This document shows positions 42,831 through 52,082 of a stretch of 64,000 nt of DNA, piece by piece (positions within the stretch are counted from its first letter, which is position 1; every line of letters starts with the position of its first letter). The stretch is from NCBI RefSeq assembly GCF_943914685.1, contig NZ_CALUCZ010000009.1:1-64000 (forward strand), written 5' to 3'. The notes below the pieces were generated by a model. The model had not been told where the DNA came from. It searched no databases and saw only the letters and a list, made by a program, of their open reading frames with translations. Origin of the DNA: an uncultured Mobiluncus sp. (GTDB lineage Bacteria > Actinomycetota > Actinomycetes > Actinomycetales > Actinomycetaceae). The position numbers and the translations under genes were made by a program.

Positions 42831-43886
42831 CTATCCTAAAGTTGGCAGGGCGATAGCATCTACAATATCGACAATCTGGACGACCCCGCGTGGCGCGGAT
42901 TGATTCGGAGGCCCCACCATCACCAACCGGGAGCCGACGTTTTTGCCTACGGCTTTCATGGTTTCCGCGTCCGCCCACAGCACGCCTTGGCCGTTGATCC
43001 AAGTCGAGGTGGGCTTGTCTCCCCAAGAACCGGAAACAACCACATATCCGACCTGGTCACCGGCCTGAATGGGCTGTCCCTGGCCTGCCAAAGTCCAAAC
43101 GTTGAAAGCCTTGCCGGGAACTTTTGACCCCTCGACATAGGCCGGCTGGGGTTCGCTGCCAGGACTGCAATAGATGCGCAGACCGTCAGGAAGTTTCGCC
43201 CCGGTAGGTTGGGACTGCGCCAAAAGCTGGGTGTAGGCCGCTAACTGGGTTTCTTCCGTCACCGGAGGAGCGAACAGAATGTCGATGACGAACACCAAAG
43301 TTTCGCCAGCCAACGGGTGAACCTTATCCGGCAAGGGCTGCCCGGCGTCTTTGGCAGCTTGTTCCCGTTCCGTGAGCTCCTTGTAGGCTAGGCGCGGCGG
43401 AATGACGAGCTCAATCCGATCCCCGACGTTGCGCCCGGCCAAACCCCAAGTCCAGCCATCGATAATGTTGCTACCCAGAGAGAAGTGGGCGGGTTCTCCC
43501 CTTTGCCAGGAATTGTCAAAGACTTCACCATTCCACTTTTGTCCCTTGTAATGAACGATGACATCAGCGTTCGCGGAAACGATGGTTCCGGTGCCTTCAT
43601 GCAGCACGGCGCGAATGAAATCTTTGGGAGCCGGTCCCGTTCCCGCCGCAATGCTCGGTTCCGTCCCGAAACCATCGGGGGGATTCACTGCGGGAACCGG
43701 CCCGTTCTCTACCGGTTTTACCGCCGCGGGTTCCGCAGATGTGGCCGGGGTAATGGTCTTAACACAGTTTTTCGGGTTGGCCAGCGGAGCATTATCCTCT
43801 CTGGGGGTCTCTTGGCACGCCGCCAAACCCGCGGCAGCCAAAGCAAACAGGGAAAGAACCGCTAGTTGTTTCTGTAGGCGTTGCAA
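42831..43886 (-). CDS. FKBP-type peptidyl-prolyl isomerase lipoprotein (first)
   Basis: The 351-residue protein begins QRLQKQLAVLSLFALAAAG after the initiator and has the lipobox LAAC, so it is a lipid-anchored extracytoplasmic protein. One FKBP domain is clear (VIVHYKGQKWNGEVFDNSW, IDGWTWGLAGRNVGDRIELV, IPPRLAYKE). The C-terminal part (FNVWTLAGQGQPIQAGDQVG) resembles a second, degenerate FKBP unit. I choose TTG 43886 because AGAGGAG lies 5 nt before it and it gives an ideal signal peptide. Probably helps fold exported proteins. Confidence 0.83.
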   Translation of the reverse strand: MQRLQKQLAVLSLFALAAAGLAACQETPREDNAPLANPKNCVKTITPATSAEPAAVKPVENGPVPAVNPPDGFGTEPSIAAGTGPAPKDFIRAVLHEGTGTIVSANADVIVHYKGQKWNGEVFDNSWQRGEPAHFSLGSNIIDGWTWGLAGRNVGDRIELVIPPRLAYKELTEREQAAKDAGQPLPDKVHPLAGETLVFVIDILFAPPVTEETQLAAYTQLLAQSQPTGAKLPDGLRIYCSPGSEPQPAYVEGSKVPGKAFNVWTLAGQGQPIQAGDQVGYVVVSGSWGDKPTSTWINGQGVLWADAETMKAVGKNVGSRLVMVGPPNQSAPRGVVQIVDIVDAIALPTLG

Positions 43887-43939
43887 GATTGCTCCTCTTT
43901 TCACCAAAATTCAGGTTTCATGTCCCGTACCACGCGGCG

Positions 43940-44824
43940 TTAACGGTTGGTATCGTAAGCGGAAACCAGCTGCAACAATTCCGCCTGCGGGTCAGCCGTG
44001 GGCGTAGCCGGAGTGACGACCAGCACCAGGCTGCCCAACGGCAAATCAGCCAAGCCCAAAGAATCAGCTGAAACCGAAATGAGCTCGCCGGCATTCCAGT
44101 CAGCGGCGGTAGTATGCCCATTCCAATCCGTACTGACCCTTTTCACAATAACGCCCTGTCCCGCTTCGACTGCCGGACCGTCGCCGGTGGCGTAAACCGC
44201 GGTGGCTTGTTCGGAGGGATACGCCCCCGCCGCCGCGGCGTTGACAGTGTAGGCACCCTGGCCGTCCGCCTCAACGCTGATGCCCTCTGGCAGCGGGTTG
44301 TTGGTAGGAGTGACCTGGAACTTAGATGCCGCGTCCGCGGACACCGCTAAACGCACGTCCACCACGTAGGCTAGCGTGTCGCCCTTTTTAACCCCAATGC
44401 TGCTGGCTCCCATATCGCCGTAAGCCTTGTTCGGGGGCAGAATCAGCAGAACTCGCTGACCGACCTTGACCCCACTAAGCTCTTTCCAGCCTTCAATGGG
44501 CGGATTAGCCAGCGAAATCGCGCGCGGTCCCGCCGCGTCGGTGATGGTGGAATCGGGCATCAAATCGCCGCCCCAGACTTTGCCGTAGTAATCCACAACG
44601 ACCAAGTCACCGTCCTTGACCGCCTCGCCTTTTCCATCGCCGTCGTCAAGCACCTTCATTACGGGAGCCTCCGGCGGCGGGGCTGCCGGGAAATTAATCT
44701 CTGGAACCGTCCCGAACTGGGGCGAAGCCACGGTAGGCATTTCGCTGCCGGCGGGTTTAGAACAGGCAGAAAGCGACAGCGCGAGGCTGGCAGCCATCAG
44801 GGCCAAAGCAATTTTTCGTAACAC
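43940..44824 (-). CDS. FKBP-type peptidyl-prolyl isomerase lipoprotein (second)
   Basis: The 294-residue protein starts LRKIALALMAASLALSLSAC after GTG less one residue, a lipoprotein signal with a LSAC lipobox. It has the FKBP-like blocks LVVVDYYGKVWGGDLMPDST, EGWKELSGVKVGQRVLLILP and PPNKAYGD. The same two-unit layout as the gene 53 nt downstream suggests a tandem duplication. The start GTG 44824 follows GGGAG. A longer in-frame start at 44860 would spoil the signal peptide. Confidence 0.82.
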   Translation of the reverse strand: MLRKIALALMAASLALSLSACSKPAGSEMPTVASPQFGTVPEINFPAAPPPEAPVMKVLDDGDGKGEAVKDGDLVVVDYYGKVWGGDLMPDSTITDAAGPRAISLANPPIEGWKELSGVKVGQRVLLILPPNKAYGDMGASSIGVKKGDTLAYVVDVRLAVSADAASKFQVTPTNNPLPEGISVEADGQGAYTVNAAAAGAYPSEQATAVYATGDGPAVEAGQGVIVKRVSTDWNGHTTAADWNAGELISVSADSLGLADLPLGSLVLVVTPATPTADPQAELLQLVSAYDTNR

Positions 44825-44971
44825 GATACTCCCGGGAATACTCAAGTCAGAATTGTTCAAACTTGATTTTACCGTGAAAAAGCCCTCGTTCGGGACTAAT
44901 TGTTACCGACTTTTCGACTTTGTTACCTCAGCGACCCCGCCATGAACCGCCAGACCGCGCCTCGTGGCGCT

Positions 44972-45007
44972 AAAAAGCGGCGAGCCCGGAAAACCGAGTT
45001 CGCCGCG
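44972..45007 (-). terminator. Terminator after erpA
   Basis: Minus strand: a 7-bp GC stem (45006-45000 with 44983-44977) followed by TTTTTA at 44976-44971. It lies about 20 nt past the erpA stop and separates it from the FKBP pair. Confidence 0.7.
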
Positions 45008-45025
45008 ATACCTGCCAGGATTGCC

Positions 45026-45370
45026 CTAGTGAAAGGAACCTCCGCAGGAACAGGTATTGACCGCATTGGGATTATCGATGACGAAACCGGTCTGAGCCAA
45101 GGTGTCCTGGAAATCAACCGTGGCGCCGGCCAGGTAGGGCACGCTCATTTTGTCAACGACCAGCTCAACGCCATCGAAATCACGTACCGCGTCGTCCTCG
45201 GACAGTTCGTCGTCAAATTCGAGCTGGTAAATCAAACCGGAACAGCCCCCGGGAGCTACCCCCACGCGCAGCCGCAAATCGTCGCGGCCTTCCTGTTCCA
45301 GCAAGGATTTAACCTTTGCTACTGCGGCATCTGTCAAAGTGACCTCGTGGGTCAAAGCAGCTGTCTCCAT
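45026..45370 (-). CDS. erpA: A-type iron-sulfur carrier (ErpA/IscA-like)
   Basis: The 114-residue protein carries iron-sulfur clusters to target enzymes such as aconitase. The three conserved cysteines are present: Cys43 in GGCSG and Cys107/Cys109 in NTCSCGG. The start ATG 45370 follows AAAGGA. A TAGACT -10-like box lies upstream. Gene order erpA, glycerate-kinase-like gene, then a divergent DUF3043 matches Rv2204c-Rv2206, with an M20 peptidase inserted here. Confidence 0.92.
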   Translation of the reverse strand: METAALTHEVTLTDAAVAKVKSLLEQEGRDDLRLRVGVAPGGCSGLIYQLEFDDELSEDDAVRDFDGVELVVDKMSVPYLAGATVDFQDTLAQTGFVIDNPNAVNTCSCGGSFH

Positions 45371-45491
45371 CTACATTCCTTTCATAAAAAAACACTGCAA
45401 CTTAGTCTAACCTTATTTGTGTCGTTTTGCTTTCTCGGTTTCAGCGCCGCCCTGACCTGGGCATATCGCCTCTGGATATCGCTCGTTGCTC

Positions 45492-46001
45492 TCAATCGGG
45501 CCAATGCCAGGTTTGACCCAGGATACGGCCCCACTGCGCGGCACTACGTGCGGGGTGTTCGGTGAGAAAGTAGGCTTCGGCGATGCCTGATTCCTGCAGC
45601 TGGCGGCGTGACAGCGGGGAATCCGCGGCCAACACCACTACCGGTTGAATGCCTCGTCGCGCCGCCCGGGCCACAACCAGGTTCGCCAAGTCAGCCGGGC
45701 CGGGTGCGTCAGTGATTTCCGACTGTATAACCAGGTACAAGTCCGCCTGTGCGTCCAGCTGGATTTGCCGGGGACTGGTAATGGTTAGTCCTTTCACAAG
45801 CGCCGTGCCGGTGCTGTCCGGGTCGGGAACGGCCGAGTTGAGCGCGGCTGGGCTCGGGTATTTCGCTCGTGCCGGCTGAGCCGGCTGCAAATTAGCCACG
45901 TCTCGGCGCAGGGTATCCGCCGGGTGGTACTGGCTCCACGCCTCACAAAAGTCCTGGGCAAAATCGGCGAATTCGGGAGTCGCCAGAATCTGAATCCGCA
46001 C
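45492..46001 (-). CDS. Truncated glycerate-kinase-like protein
   Basis: The 169-residue protein seems to be the two ends of a glycerate kinase without the middle. The start (RIQILATPEFADFAQDFCEA) resembles the N-terminal strand-helix of GlxK/GarK proteins, and residues 85-165 (LVVARAARRGIQPVVVLAAD, then LQESGIAEAYFLTEHP) resemble their C-terminal region. Full enzymes have about 370 residues. The catalytic middle is absent, so kinase activity is unlikely. The position next to erpA is that of Rv2205c, a glycerate kinase homologue. It has an intact frame and a GTG start, so it may still be expressed. Confidence 0.55.
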   Translation of the reverse strand: MRIQILATPEFADFAQDFCEAWSQYHPADTLRRDVANLQPAQPARAKYPSPAALNSAVPDPDSTGTALVKGLTITSPRQIQLDAQADLYLVIQSEITDAPGPADLANLVVARAARRGIQPVVVLAADSPLSRRQLQESGIAEAYFLTEHPARSAAQWGRILGQTWHWPD

Positions 46002-46011
46002 CGGGCTAAAC

Positions 46012-47385
46012 CTAACTGAGCGCCGGGGCAGAGCCGTTAGCCAGCCGCCCCAACAGCAGGGTCTCGGCGAGCACCGCCCCTTGCAAATCAGCTAAATCTT
46101 GAGACTCGTTCTCAGAGTGGGCGTTGGTGTAAGGATCCTCGACCCCGGTCACGAGGACTTCGGCAGTGGGGAAAAACTCCTGGAACGTGGCGATAAACGG
46201 AATTGAACCGCCTTGCCCGATATTGACGCTCTTGACCCCAAACGCATCGGTCAAGGCTCCGTGCATCAAAGCCAGCACCGGAGAATCCAGATTGGCGGCA
46301 TAGGCCGGGCCGGTTTCCAAGCACTCCACCCTGACTTCGGCTCCGAAAGGAGCGTTGGCGACCAGGTAATCCGACAGCGCTTGCGCCGCCTTTTGAGGGT
46401 CCTGACCCGGGGCAATCCGCATCGAAATCCGGGCTTTCGCCTGGGGGATAATCGTATTCGAGCTGGTCGCGACACTGGGGGCGTCAATCCCGATGACGCT
46501 GATGGCCGGCTGGGTCCACAGGCGGGAGGCGAGGTCCCCAGTCCCCGTCAGTTCCAGCCCCGCTACGGCCCCCATTTGTTTCCGTAAGTCATCTTCCGGG
46601 TAGTCCACGTCCGCCACCGTCTTCGTCACCAATCCGGGAACCGCCACACTGCCCTTGTGATCGTGCAAAGTGGCGATGAGCCGGCACAAGCAGGTCAAGG
46701 CATCTACGGTGACCCCACCGAAAGCCCCCGAATGCACGGCGTGGTCCAAAGTCTTGACGCTCACGTCTACGCTCAACACACCGCGCAGACCGGTGGTCAG
46801 GGCTGGCTGGTGAACGTCCCAGTTCCCGGAATCTGTCACGATGATGACATCAGCTTGCAGGAATTCCCGATTCTGTTCCAGGAATGCACTAAAGGTTGGA
46901 GAACCGACTTCCTCCTCGCCCTCGATAAAGATTTTCACGTTGACCGGCAGTTCGTCACCCCACGCCCGCAACATTCCCAAGTGAGTCGCCACCCCGGCTC
47001 CATCATCGCTGGCACCGCGGCCATAGAGACGGCCGTTGCGCTCCACCGGCTCAAACGGATCCGAATCCCATTTGTCCAGGTCCCCGGTGGGCTGCACGTC
47101 ATGGTGTGCATAGAGCAGCACGGTGGGAGCATCGGCCGGCCCTGACTTTTCAGCCAAAATTGCGGGGCGAGAAACTAACCCGGTTTCCGAATCCGTCACG
47201 GTGACAATGCGTGCCGTGGCTCCGGCTGCCTCCAGATTCTTCACAATGTATTCCGCGCTGGCCTGCATATCGGAGGCGTGTTCCGGCAGTGAGGACACCG
47301 CGGGAATCCGCACCAAGCCTTTCAAGAACTCGACTACATTGTTGAAATCGGCAGTTGCGCGTTCACGCAAGGTTACTTCCTCCAC
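46012..47385 (-). CDS. M20-family dipeptidase
   Basis: The 457-residue metallopeptidase has the zinc site blocks YAHHDVQPTGD, LYGRGASDDGAG, EGEEEVGSPTF and TDSGNWDV, then the lid domain and a terminal HSENES His. It should cleave dipeptides or N-acyl amino acids in the cytoplasm. I place the start at GTG 47385 after AAAGGAAA; another in-frame GTG at 47421 lies too near GGGAAA. It ends 10 nt from the start of the next gene. Confidence 0.88.
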   Translation of the reverse strand: MEEVTLRERATADFNNVVEFLKGLVRIPAVSSLPEHASDMQASAEYIVKNLEAAGATARIVTVTDSETGLVSRPAILAEKSGPADAPTVLLYAHHDVQPTGDLDKWDSDPFEPVERNGRLYGRGASDDGAGVATHLGMLRAWGDELPVNVKIFIEGEEEVGSPTFSAFLEQNREFLQADVIIVTDSGNWDVHQPALTTGLRGVLSVDVSVKTLDHAVHSGAFGGVTVDALTCLCRLIATLHDHKGSVAVPGLVTKTVADVDYPEDDLRKQMGAVAGLELTGTGDLASRLWTQPAISVIGIDAPSVATSSNTIIPQAKARISMRIAPGQDPQKAAQALSDYLVANAPFGAEVRVECLETGPAYAANLDSPVLALMHGALTDAFGVKSVNIGQGGSIPFIATFQEFFPTAEVLVTGVEDPYTNAHSENESQDLADLQGAVLAETLLLGRLANGSAPALS

Positions 47386-47468
47386 CGCATTTTCCTTTCC
47401 CTGTATTCGCTGGCCGGTCACTTTCCCGGTTTTCCAACATAAAAAATCTGTGGCATGATTTGCCTATC

Positions 47469-48104
47469 ATGAGTCTATTAAAAAAGCAGCAGCCAAGCGA
47501 GGCTGAAAACCCGGGCGATTCGAAAACCGCCGCTGACCCTCGTCAAAAGAAAGGGCCCACCCCATCTCGGAAACAGCAGGAAGCCCGCAACTACCAGGGA
47601 CTGCTGGGCGTTGACAAGAAAGTCGCGAAAGAGCGGGCACGCGCGGAATCGCGCCGCCGTTACGAACGCGAACAGGAAGGTCTGCGCACGGGTCGCGAGG
47701 ATTTGCTGCCTTACCAGCATCGCGGGCAGGCACGCCGAATGATCCGGGACTACATCGACGGACGTTACAGTTTCGCCGAATTCATGATTGTGACGATGCT
47801 GGCGCTCATGGCTCTCAGCTTGATTGCTGTGTCTATTCTGAACCGGCAAAACTCGGATCTGGCGCAAAAACTCAATACGTGGACCTTGATTGGGTCTTAC
47901 GCCGTCTTGATTTTGGGCGTGCTCGATGCCGGTTTCATCGCGGGACAAGCCCGGCGCAAAGTAGTGAAACGTCTCGGTGCGGACAATGTGCCGCGCGGAC
48001 TGCGCTGGTATGCCTTTACGCGCGCCATCATGATTCGCCGGTGGCGCAGCCCGAAACCGCAGGTGGGGCGCGGCAAAGCCGCCAAACCGCAGCAGGATTC
48101 CTGA
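47469..48104 (+). CDS. DUF3043 membrane protein
   Basis: The 211-residue protein is basic and charged at the N-terminus (KQQPSEAENPGD ... KKGPTPSRKQQEA), with RTGREDLLPYQHRGQARRMI as the conserved block, then two transmembrane helices near residues 105-125 and 140-160 and a basic tail. This is the DUF3043 pattern (Rv2206 position). Function is unknown. The ATG at 47469 is the first with the conserved SLLKK start. Confidence 0.82.
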   Translation: MSLLKKQQPSEAENPGDSKTAADPRQKKGPTPSRKQQEARNYQGLLGVDKKVAKERARAESRRRYEREQEGLRTGREDLLPYQHRGQARRMIRDYIDGRYSFAEFMIVTMLALMALSLIAVSILNRQNSDLAQKLNTWTLIGSYAVLILGVLDAGFIAGQARRKVVKRLGADNVPRGLRWYAFTRAIMIRRWRSPKPQVGRGKAAKPQQDS

Positions 48105-48199
48105 TAGCGGCCCCGATTCATTGTTAAATCAGCGTAAAATCAGCGTTTGTCACTGATTAAGAGTCGCGGTCATGGCCCTGTAGCTTATAGACTGGCATC

Positions 48200-49204
48200 A
48201 TGGACACACGTTATTTAGGCAACTCTGGACTTAAGATTTCTTCGCTGATTCTCGGGAATTGGCTCACTCACGGAGCCCAGATAGAAGACAAAGCTGCGGA
48301 AAAAACCGTTCGGACCGCCCTTGAGAACGGAATCTATACATTTGATACCGCCGATGTTTACGCCAATGGCGCTGCTGAAAAAGTCTTGGGGCGGGCTTTG
48401 CGGGACGTGGATCGTCAAGACTTGGTGCTGATGTCCAAGGTCTATTGGCCAGTTAAGGGTTTCGGGCCGAACGATGCCGGACTGTCCCGGAAACATATTT
48501 TTGAATCCTGCCATAACTCGTTGAAGCGGCTGCGCACCGATTACCTAGATGTCTATCAGGCACATCGTTTTGATTATGAAACCCCGCTGGAAGAAACCAT
48601 GCTGGCTTTTGCCGACTTGGTGCGGGCCGGAAAGATTCTCTACGTTGGGGTTTCCGAGTGGTATCCCGACCAGATTCGCGATGCGGCACATTTGGCTCGC
48701 GAACTGAAGATTCCCCTGATTTCTAACCAGGCTGAATACTCTCTGCTGTGGCGAGTCGTCGAGGACGGAGTCGTCGAGGCTTGCGAACACAACGGTATGG
48801 GACACCTGTGCTTTTCTCCGCTGGCACAAGGGGTGTTGACCGGCAAGTACCGTCCGGGGGGAACTCCGAAAGAAAAAACCCGCGCCGCCAGCAAAGTTGG
48901 TGCCAAGTTCATGCACCGCTGGATGCAGGACGACCTGTTGGCCGCAGTACAGGGATTGCGCAGGGTGGCGGAAGAAGCCGGTTGCCGCATGAATCAGCTG
49001 GCTTTGGCCTGGCTGCTGGCTCGCCCGAACGTCTCCGGCGTCATTATCGGGGCCTCCAAAGCGTCTCAAATCGAGGATAATTTGGGAGCTCTGGACGTGA
49101 CGATTGACGACCATTTGAACGCTCTCATCGACGATGTGCTGGGGGATTTTGTGGTTCATACGCAGCCCGATGATTACCCCAAGTCTCCGTTGCAGCGTCC
49201 CTAG
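48200..49204 (+). CDS. Aldo/keto reductase (Kv-beta/YghZ-type)
   Basis: The 334-residue TIM barrel has the AKR tetrad: Asp and Tyr in TFDTADVYANG, Lys in LMSKVYWP and His in VYQAHRFD. FSPLAQGVLTGKY and VSGVIIGASKASQIEDNLGA bind NADP(H). The sequence start RYLGNSGLKISSLILGNW is typical of the Kv-beta-like group. The substrate is unknown. TAGACT ends 6 nt before the ATG, so the message is probably leaderless. Confidence 0.88.
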   Translation: MDTRYLGNSGLKISSLILGNWLTHGAQIEDKAAEKTVRTALENGIYTFDTADVYANGAAEKVLGRALRDVDRQDLVLMSKVYWPVKGFGPNDAGLSRKHIFESCHNSLKRLRTDYLDVYQAHRFDYETPLEETMLAFADLVRAGKILYVGVSEWYPDQIRDAAHLARELKIPLISNQAEYSLLWRVVEDGVVEACEHNGMGHLCFSPLAQGVLTGKYRPGGTPKEKTRAASKVGAKFMHRWMQDDLLAAVQGLRRVAEEAGCRMNQLALAWLLARPNVSGVIIGASKASQIEDNLGALDVTIDDHLNALIDDVLGDFVVHTQPDDYPKSPLQRP

Positions 49205-49240
49205 GGTCATTCCTTTTCTGTCCCTACTAGACTTGTTTCT

Positions 49241-50287
49241 ATGTACAAGTTTGTGTTTCGTCACCTTTTCGTGAAGCTCGATGCCGAGTGGGTGCATCGC
49301 CGCGCTATCGACTGGCTAGCATTCTGGGGACGATTTGGCGTGGCACGCCAGGCGGTTTCCCGAATAGTGCGGCGCGGGGAACCAACCTTTACTTGGCCCC
49401 TGCCCCGGCCAAATTTCGATCCCGACCTTTCGGGAACCGAGTTCCGTACTTATGGCCCTCTGGGCTTGGCGGCAGGCATGGACAAAGAAGCCCGCGCGGT
49501 CGCGATGTGGGACGCGCTGGGCTTTGGATTTATGGAAATCGGCACCATCACTCCCCTGCCGCAACCCGGCAACAACCGTCCGCGCTTGTGGCGTATTCCG
49601 CAACAGCGTGCCCTGCGCAACGCGATGGGCTTTAACAACGAAGGCGCGCGAGTGGCAGCCCGCCGGTTACGGCGCTGGCGAGCCGAATATGGTGAGCGAA
49701 TCATCATTGGAGCCAATATCGGGAAGAATAAGGTCACTCCCCCCGAAAAAGCCCCAGCGGACTATCGAAAAGTTACGCGGGTATTGGCCGCCCTGGTAGA
49801 TTTCCTGGTTATCAATGTGTCCTCGCCGAACACCCCCGGACTGCGTGACCTGCAGGCAGTTTCCTCCCTGCGTCCCATCGTCAAAGCGGTGCAGCGCGAA
49901 CTGGAGTTCCAGGGACTGTCCGAGCTGCCCGTGTTTGTAAAAATTGCCCCAGATTTGGCCGATGAAGATGTCATTGCCGTGGCGCAGCTGGCTATGAATG
50001 AGGGTTTGGCTGGGGTGGTGGCGACCAACACAACCATCAAGCATGATTTGGGTGCCGGCGGGGTATCGGGCGCGCCGCTGCGGAATCGCGCCTTGGAGGT
50101 CGTGAAAGTCCTGCGAGCGAACCTGAGCCGGGAAAAAACCATTATCGGGGTGGGCGGCATCTCGACTGCTGATGATGCCCGCGCCATGCTGGCTGCCGGC
50201 GCGAACCTGATTGAAGGGTTTTCCGCGTTCATCTATGAGGGTCCCGCCTGGCCGGCACGCCTCAACCGGGAACTGACCCACAGCTGA
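49241..50287 (+). CDS. pyrD: Quinone-dependent dihydroorotate dehydrogenase
   Basis: The 348-residue class 2 enzyme oxidises dihydroorotate in pyrimidine synthesis with FMN and membrane quinone. The N-terminal helix pair YKFVFRHLFVKLDAEWVHRR is the quinone-site region. FMN and catalytic motifs are GLAAGMDKEA, NAMGFNNEG, VINVSSPNTPGLRDLQ (catalytic Ser) and IGVGGISTADDA. The usual VQLYT-like segment near the end reads LIEGFSAFIYEG, a small divergence. TAGACT ends 7 nt before the ATG. Confidence 0.93.
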   Translation: MYKFVFRHLFVKLDAEWVHRRAIDWLAFWGRFGVARQAVSRIVRRGEPTFTWPLPRPNFDPDLSGTEFRTYGPLGLAAGMDKEARAVAMWDALGFGFMEIGTITPLPQPGNNRPRLWRIPQQRALRNAMGFNNEGARVAARRLRRWRAEYGERIIIGANIGKNKVTPPEKAPADYRKVTRVLAALVDFLVINVSSPNTPGLRDLQAVSSLRPIVKAVQRELEFQGLSELPVFVKIAPDLADEDVIAVAQLAMNEGLAGVVATNTTIKHDLGAGGVSGAPLRNRALEVVKVLRANLSREKTIIGVGGISTADDARAMLAAGANLIEGFSAFIYEGPAWPARLNRELTHS

Positions 50288-50329
50288 CTTCTGACCGGTT
50301 TGAGACGGCCTACCCGCCTCGCGTTGAGC

Positions 50330-50989
50330 CTAATCCCACCAAAAACGCCACAACTGCCGATTCAGGTGCCCGTTATGAAAGACGCTGACTTCATCGGGAC
50401 AGGCGTCCTCACCCAACTCAAAGCACTTGAGGCCGGCATAGGCCGCGTGCGGATCCTCGTCGCCAGGACCGAGCCCCAACAGATGCGGCGAGACGAAAAT
50501 GGCATCTATGCTCAAACGTTCATCAAAACGCTGGGGACCAATCATGTAGCCGGAAAAGAACGTCTCACCGGGATTCTGAGCCACGAATCGCAACAAGTCC
50601 TCTAACCGCGGAGCATAGTTTTGCCGCTCGTCCAATGCATTGGGCGGTATCACTTTCAACAGTTGAGTGGCTAACCACGCGTCCCCATCTGAGTACGGCA
50701 GATAATCAACCATTTCCTCCACGTCCACGTCGGGGTATTCGCGAGCCATGTCAAACCACATCCAGTCCGAATAGGGCAGAGTCAGGGTGGTGACTCCCTC
50801 CAGCACCGTCCAGCCCCGTGGACCGTAGATGCCGGGGTCCAGCTGAGGATTACCAATCAGCCCCCGCAAACTTTCCAAGGACATGGTTTTTGCTAAGTTA
50901 CAGCGCTCGCAATCGCAGCTAACGTCATGATGCGGTACTTCCTGCGCTCTCCAATTCCGCAGTTCTTGCATAATTTCTAAAGTCGCCAT
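50330..50989 (-). CDS. Uncharacterised protein with CDCERC motif
   Basis: I do not recognise this 219-residue protein. It is acidic and Trp/Tyr-rich (YSDWMWFDMAREYPDVDVEE) with no signal peptide or transmembrane segment. The N-terminus has HDVSCDCERCNLA, four Cys/His positions that could bind a metal, and another two Cys occur near the C-terminus. The end RQLWRFWWD is strikingly aromatic. AGGAAC precedes the ATG. It stands alone between pyrD and the SpoU gene, convergent with the former. Confidence 0.65.
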   Translation of the reverse strand: MATLEIMQELRNWRAQEVPHHDVSCDCERCNLAKTMSLESLRGLIGNPQLDPGIYGPRGWTVLEGVTTLTLPYSDWMWFDMAREYPDVDVEEMVDYLPYSDGDAWLATQLLKVIPPNALDERQNYAPRLEDLLRFVAQNPGETFFSGYMIGPQRFDERLSIDAIFVSPHLLGLGPGDEDPHAAYAGLKCFELGEDACPDEVSVFHNGHLNRQLWRFWWD

Positions 50990-51194
50990 AGGTGTTCCTT
51001 TCTGTTTCCCCCCAGACCCGGTTGGCGTCGTGCTTGCTTAGTTATCAGTGTTCTCACACTCGGGCCGGGGGTCGAAAAAGGATTTTCTTACCTGTGGAAA
51101 ACCCCTATTTCGCCCCCCTTGTGGAAAACTCTGTAAATCCGCTTGTTTTCGGTCTAAAGTTGGGAATTTTGGGGATTAAAAGGCACAATTAAGC

Positions 51195-52082
51195 GTGCTG
51201 ATTGACCTGGATTCCCTCACTGCCTACCCGGAATATCTGAATGACTACACCCAGTTAAAAGACGTGAATCTGCGCCGCAGTCTGGAAGCGGAACAGGGAC
51301 TGTTTATGGCGGAATCCAACGAAGTCATCGGCCGGGCCCTGCGCGCCGGATATACCCCACGCTCCCTGCTTTTAGCCCCGCATTGGTTGGAAATTATCCG
51401 CCCGCTGCTCGCCGCCAGTCCCGCCACCGGATTTGCGGACGACGGCGGACCCATTCCCGTGTTCGTGGCTCCGGAAGACCTCTTGGAACGCCTGGTGGGT
51501 TTCCATCTGCACCGCGGGGCGATAGCGGCCATGCAGCGCAAACCGGCCCCGGATCCTCGCGAAATCCTGAACCGTTCCTCTCGAGTCTTGATCCTGGAAG
51601 ATTTGGTGGACCACACAAATGTGGGAGCGGCGGTGCGCAGTGCCGCCGCCTGCGGTTACGATGCCATCATGGTCACGCCCTCGTGCGCTGACCCGCTGTA
51701 TCGCCGGGCGGTACGAGTTTCGATGGGCACAATTTTTCAAGTGCCTTGGACCCGACTGGAGCGCTGGCCCGACCCAGGGTTATTTCACGAGGCCGGTTTT
51801 GAACTGGTCGCGTTGGCATTGCGCGAAGACTCTCAGGATTTGCGAGATTACGCGACGGAACTGGCTGGCGACCCAGCACGAAAGGTCGCCCTCATTGCGG
51901 GAGCTGAACGGGACGGGTTGAAACCGCTGACCATTGCCCGGGCCGATAAAGTGGTACGCATCGCGATGGCTCACGGGGTAGATTCCCTGAACGTGGCCGG
52001 TGCTATCGCTATCGCCTGCTGGGCGACCGCCGCGAAACCGCCTGTAAACGGCTCCTCGCCCACCAAGACTTGTGACCTCTAG
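51195..52082 (+). CDS. SpoU-family RNA 2'-O-methyltransferase
   Basis: The 295-residue enzyme has an N-terminal substrate-binding domain (VNLRRSLEAEQGLFMAESNE) and a SPOUT domain with motif 1 LVDHTNVGAAVRSAAACG, motif 2 LIAGAERDGL and motif 3 HGVDSLNVAGAIAIACW. It methylates ribose in rRNA or tRNA; the exact target is unclear. The start is GTG 51195. It overlaps the HAD gene by 4 nt, tail to tail. Confidence 0.88.
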   Translation: MLIDLDSLTAYPEYLNDYTQLKDVNLRRSLEAEQGLFMAESNEVIGRALRAGYTPRSLLLAPHWLEIIRPLLAASPATGFADDGGPIPVFVAPEDLLERLVGFHLHRGAIAAMQRKPAPDPREILNRSSRVLILEDLVDHTNVGAAVRSAAACGYDAIMVTPSCADPLYRRAVRVSMGTIFQVPWTRLERWPDPGLFHEAGFELVALALREDSQDLRDYATELAGDPARKVALIAGAERDGLKPLTIARADKVVRIAMAHGVDSLNVAGAIAIACWATAAKPPVNGSSPTKTCDL

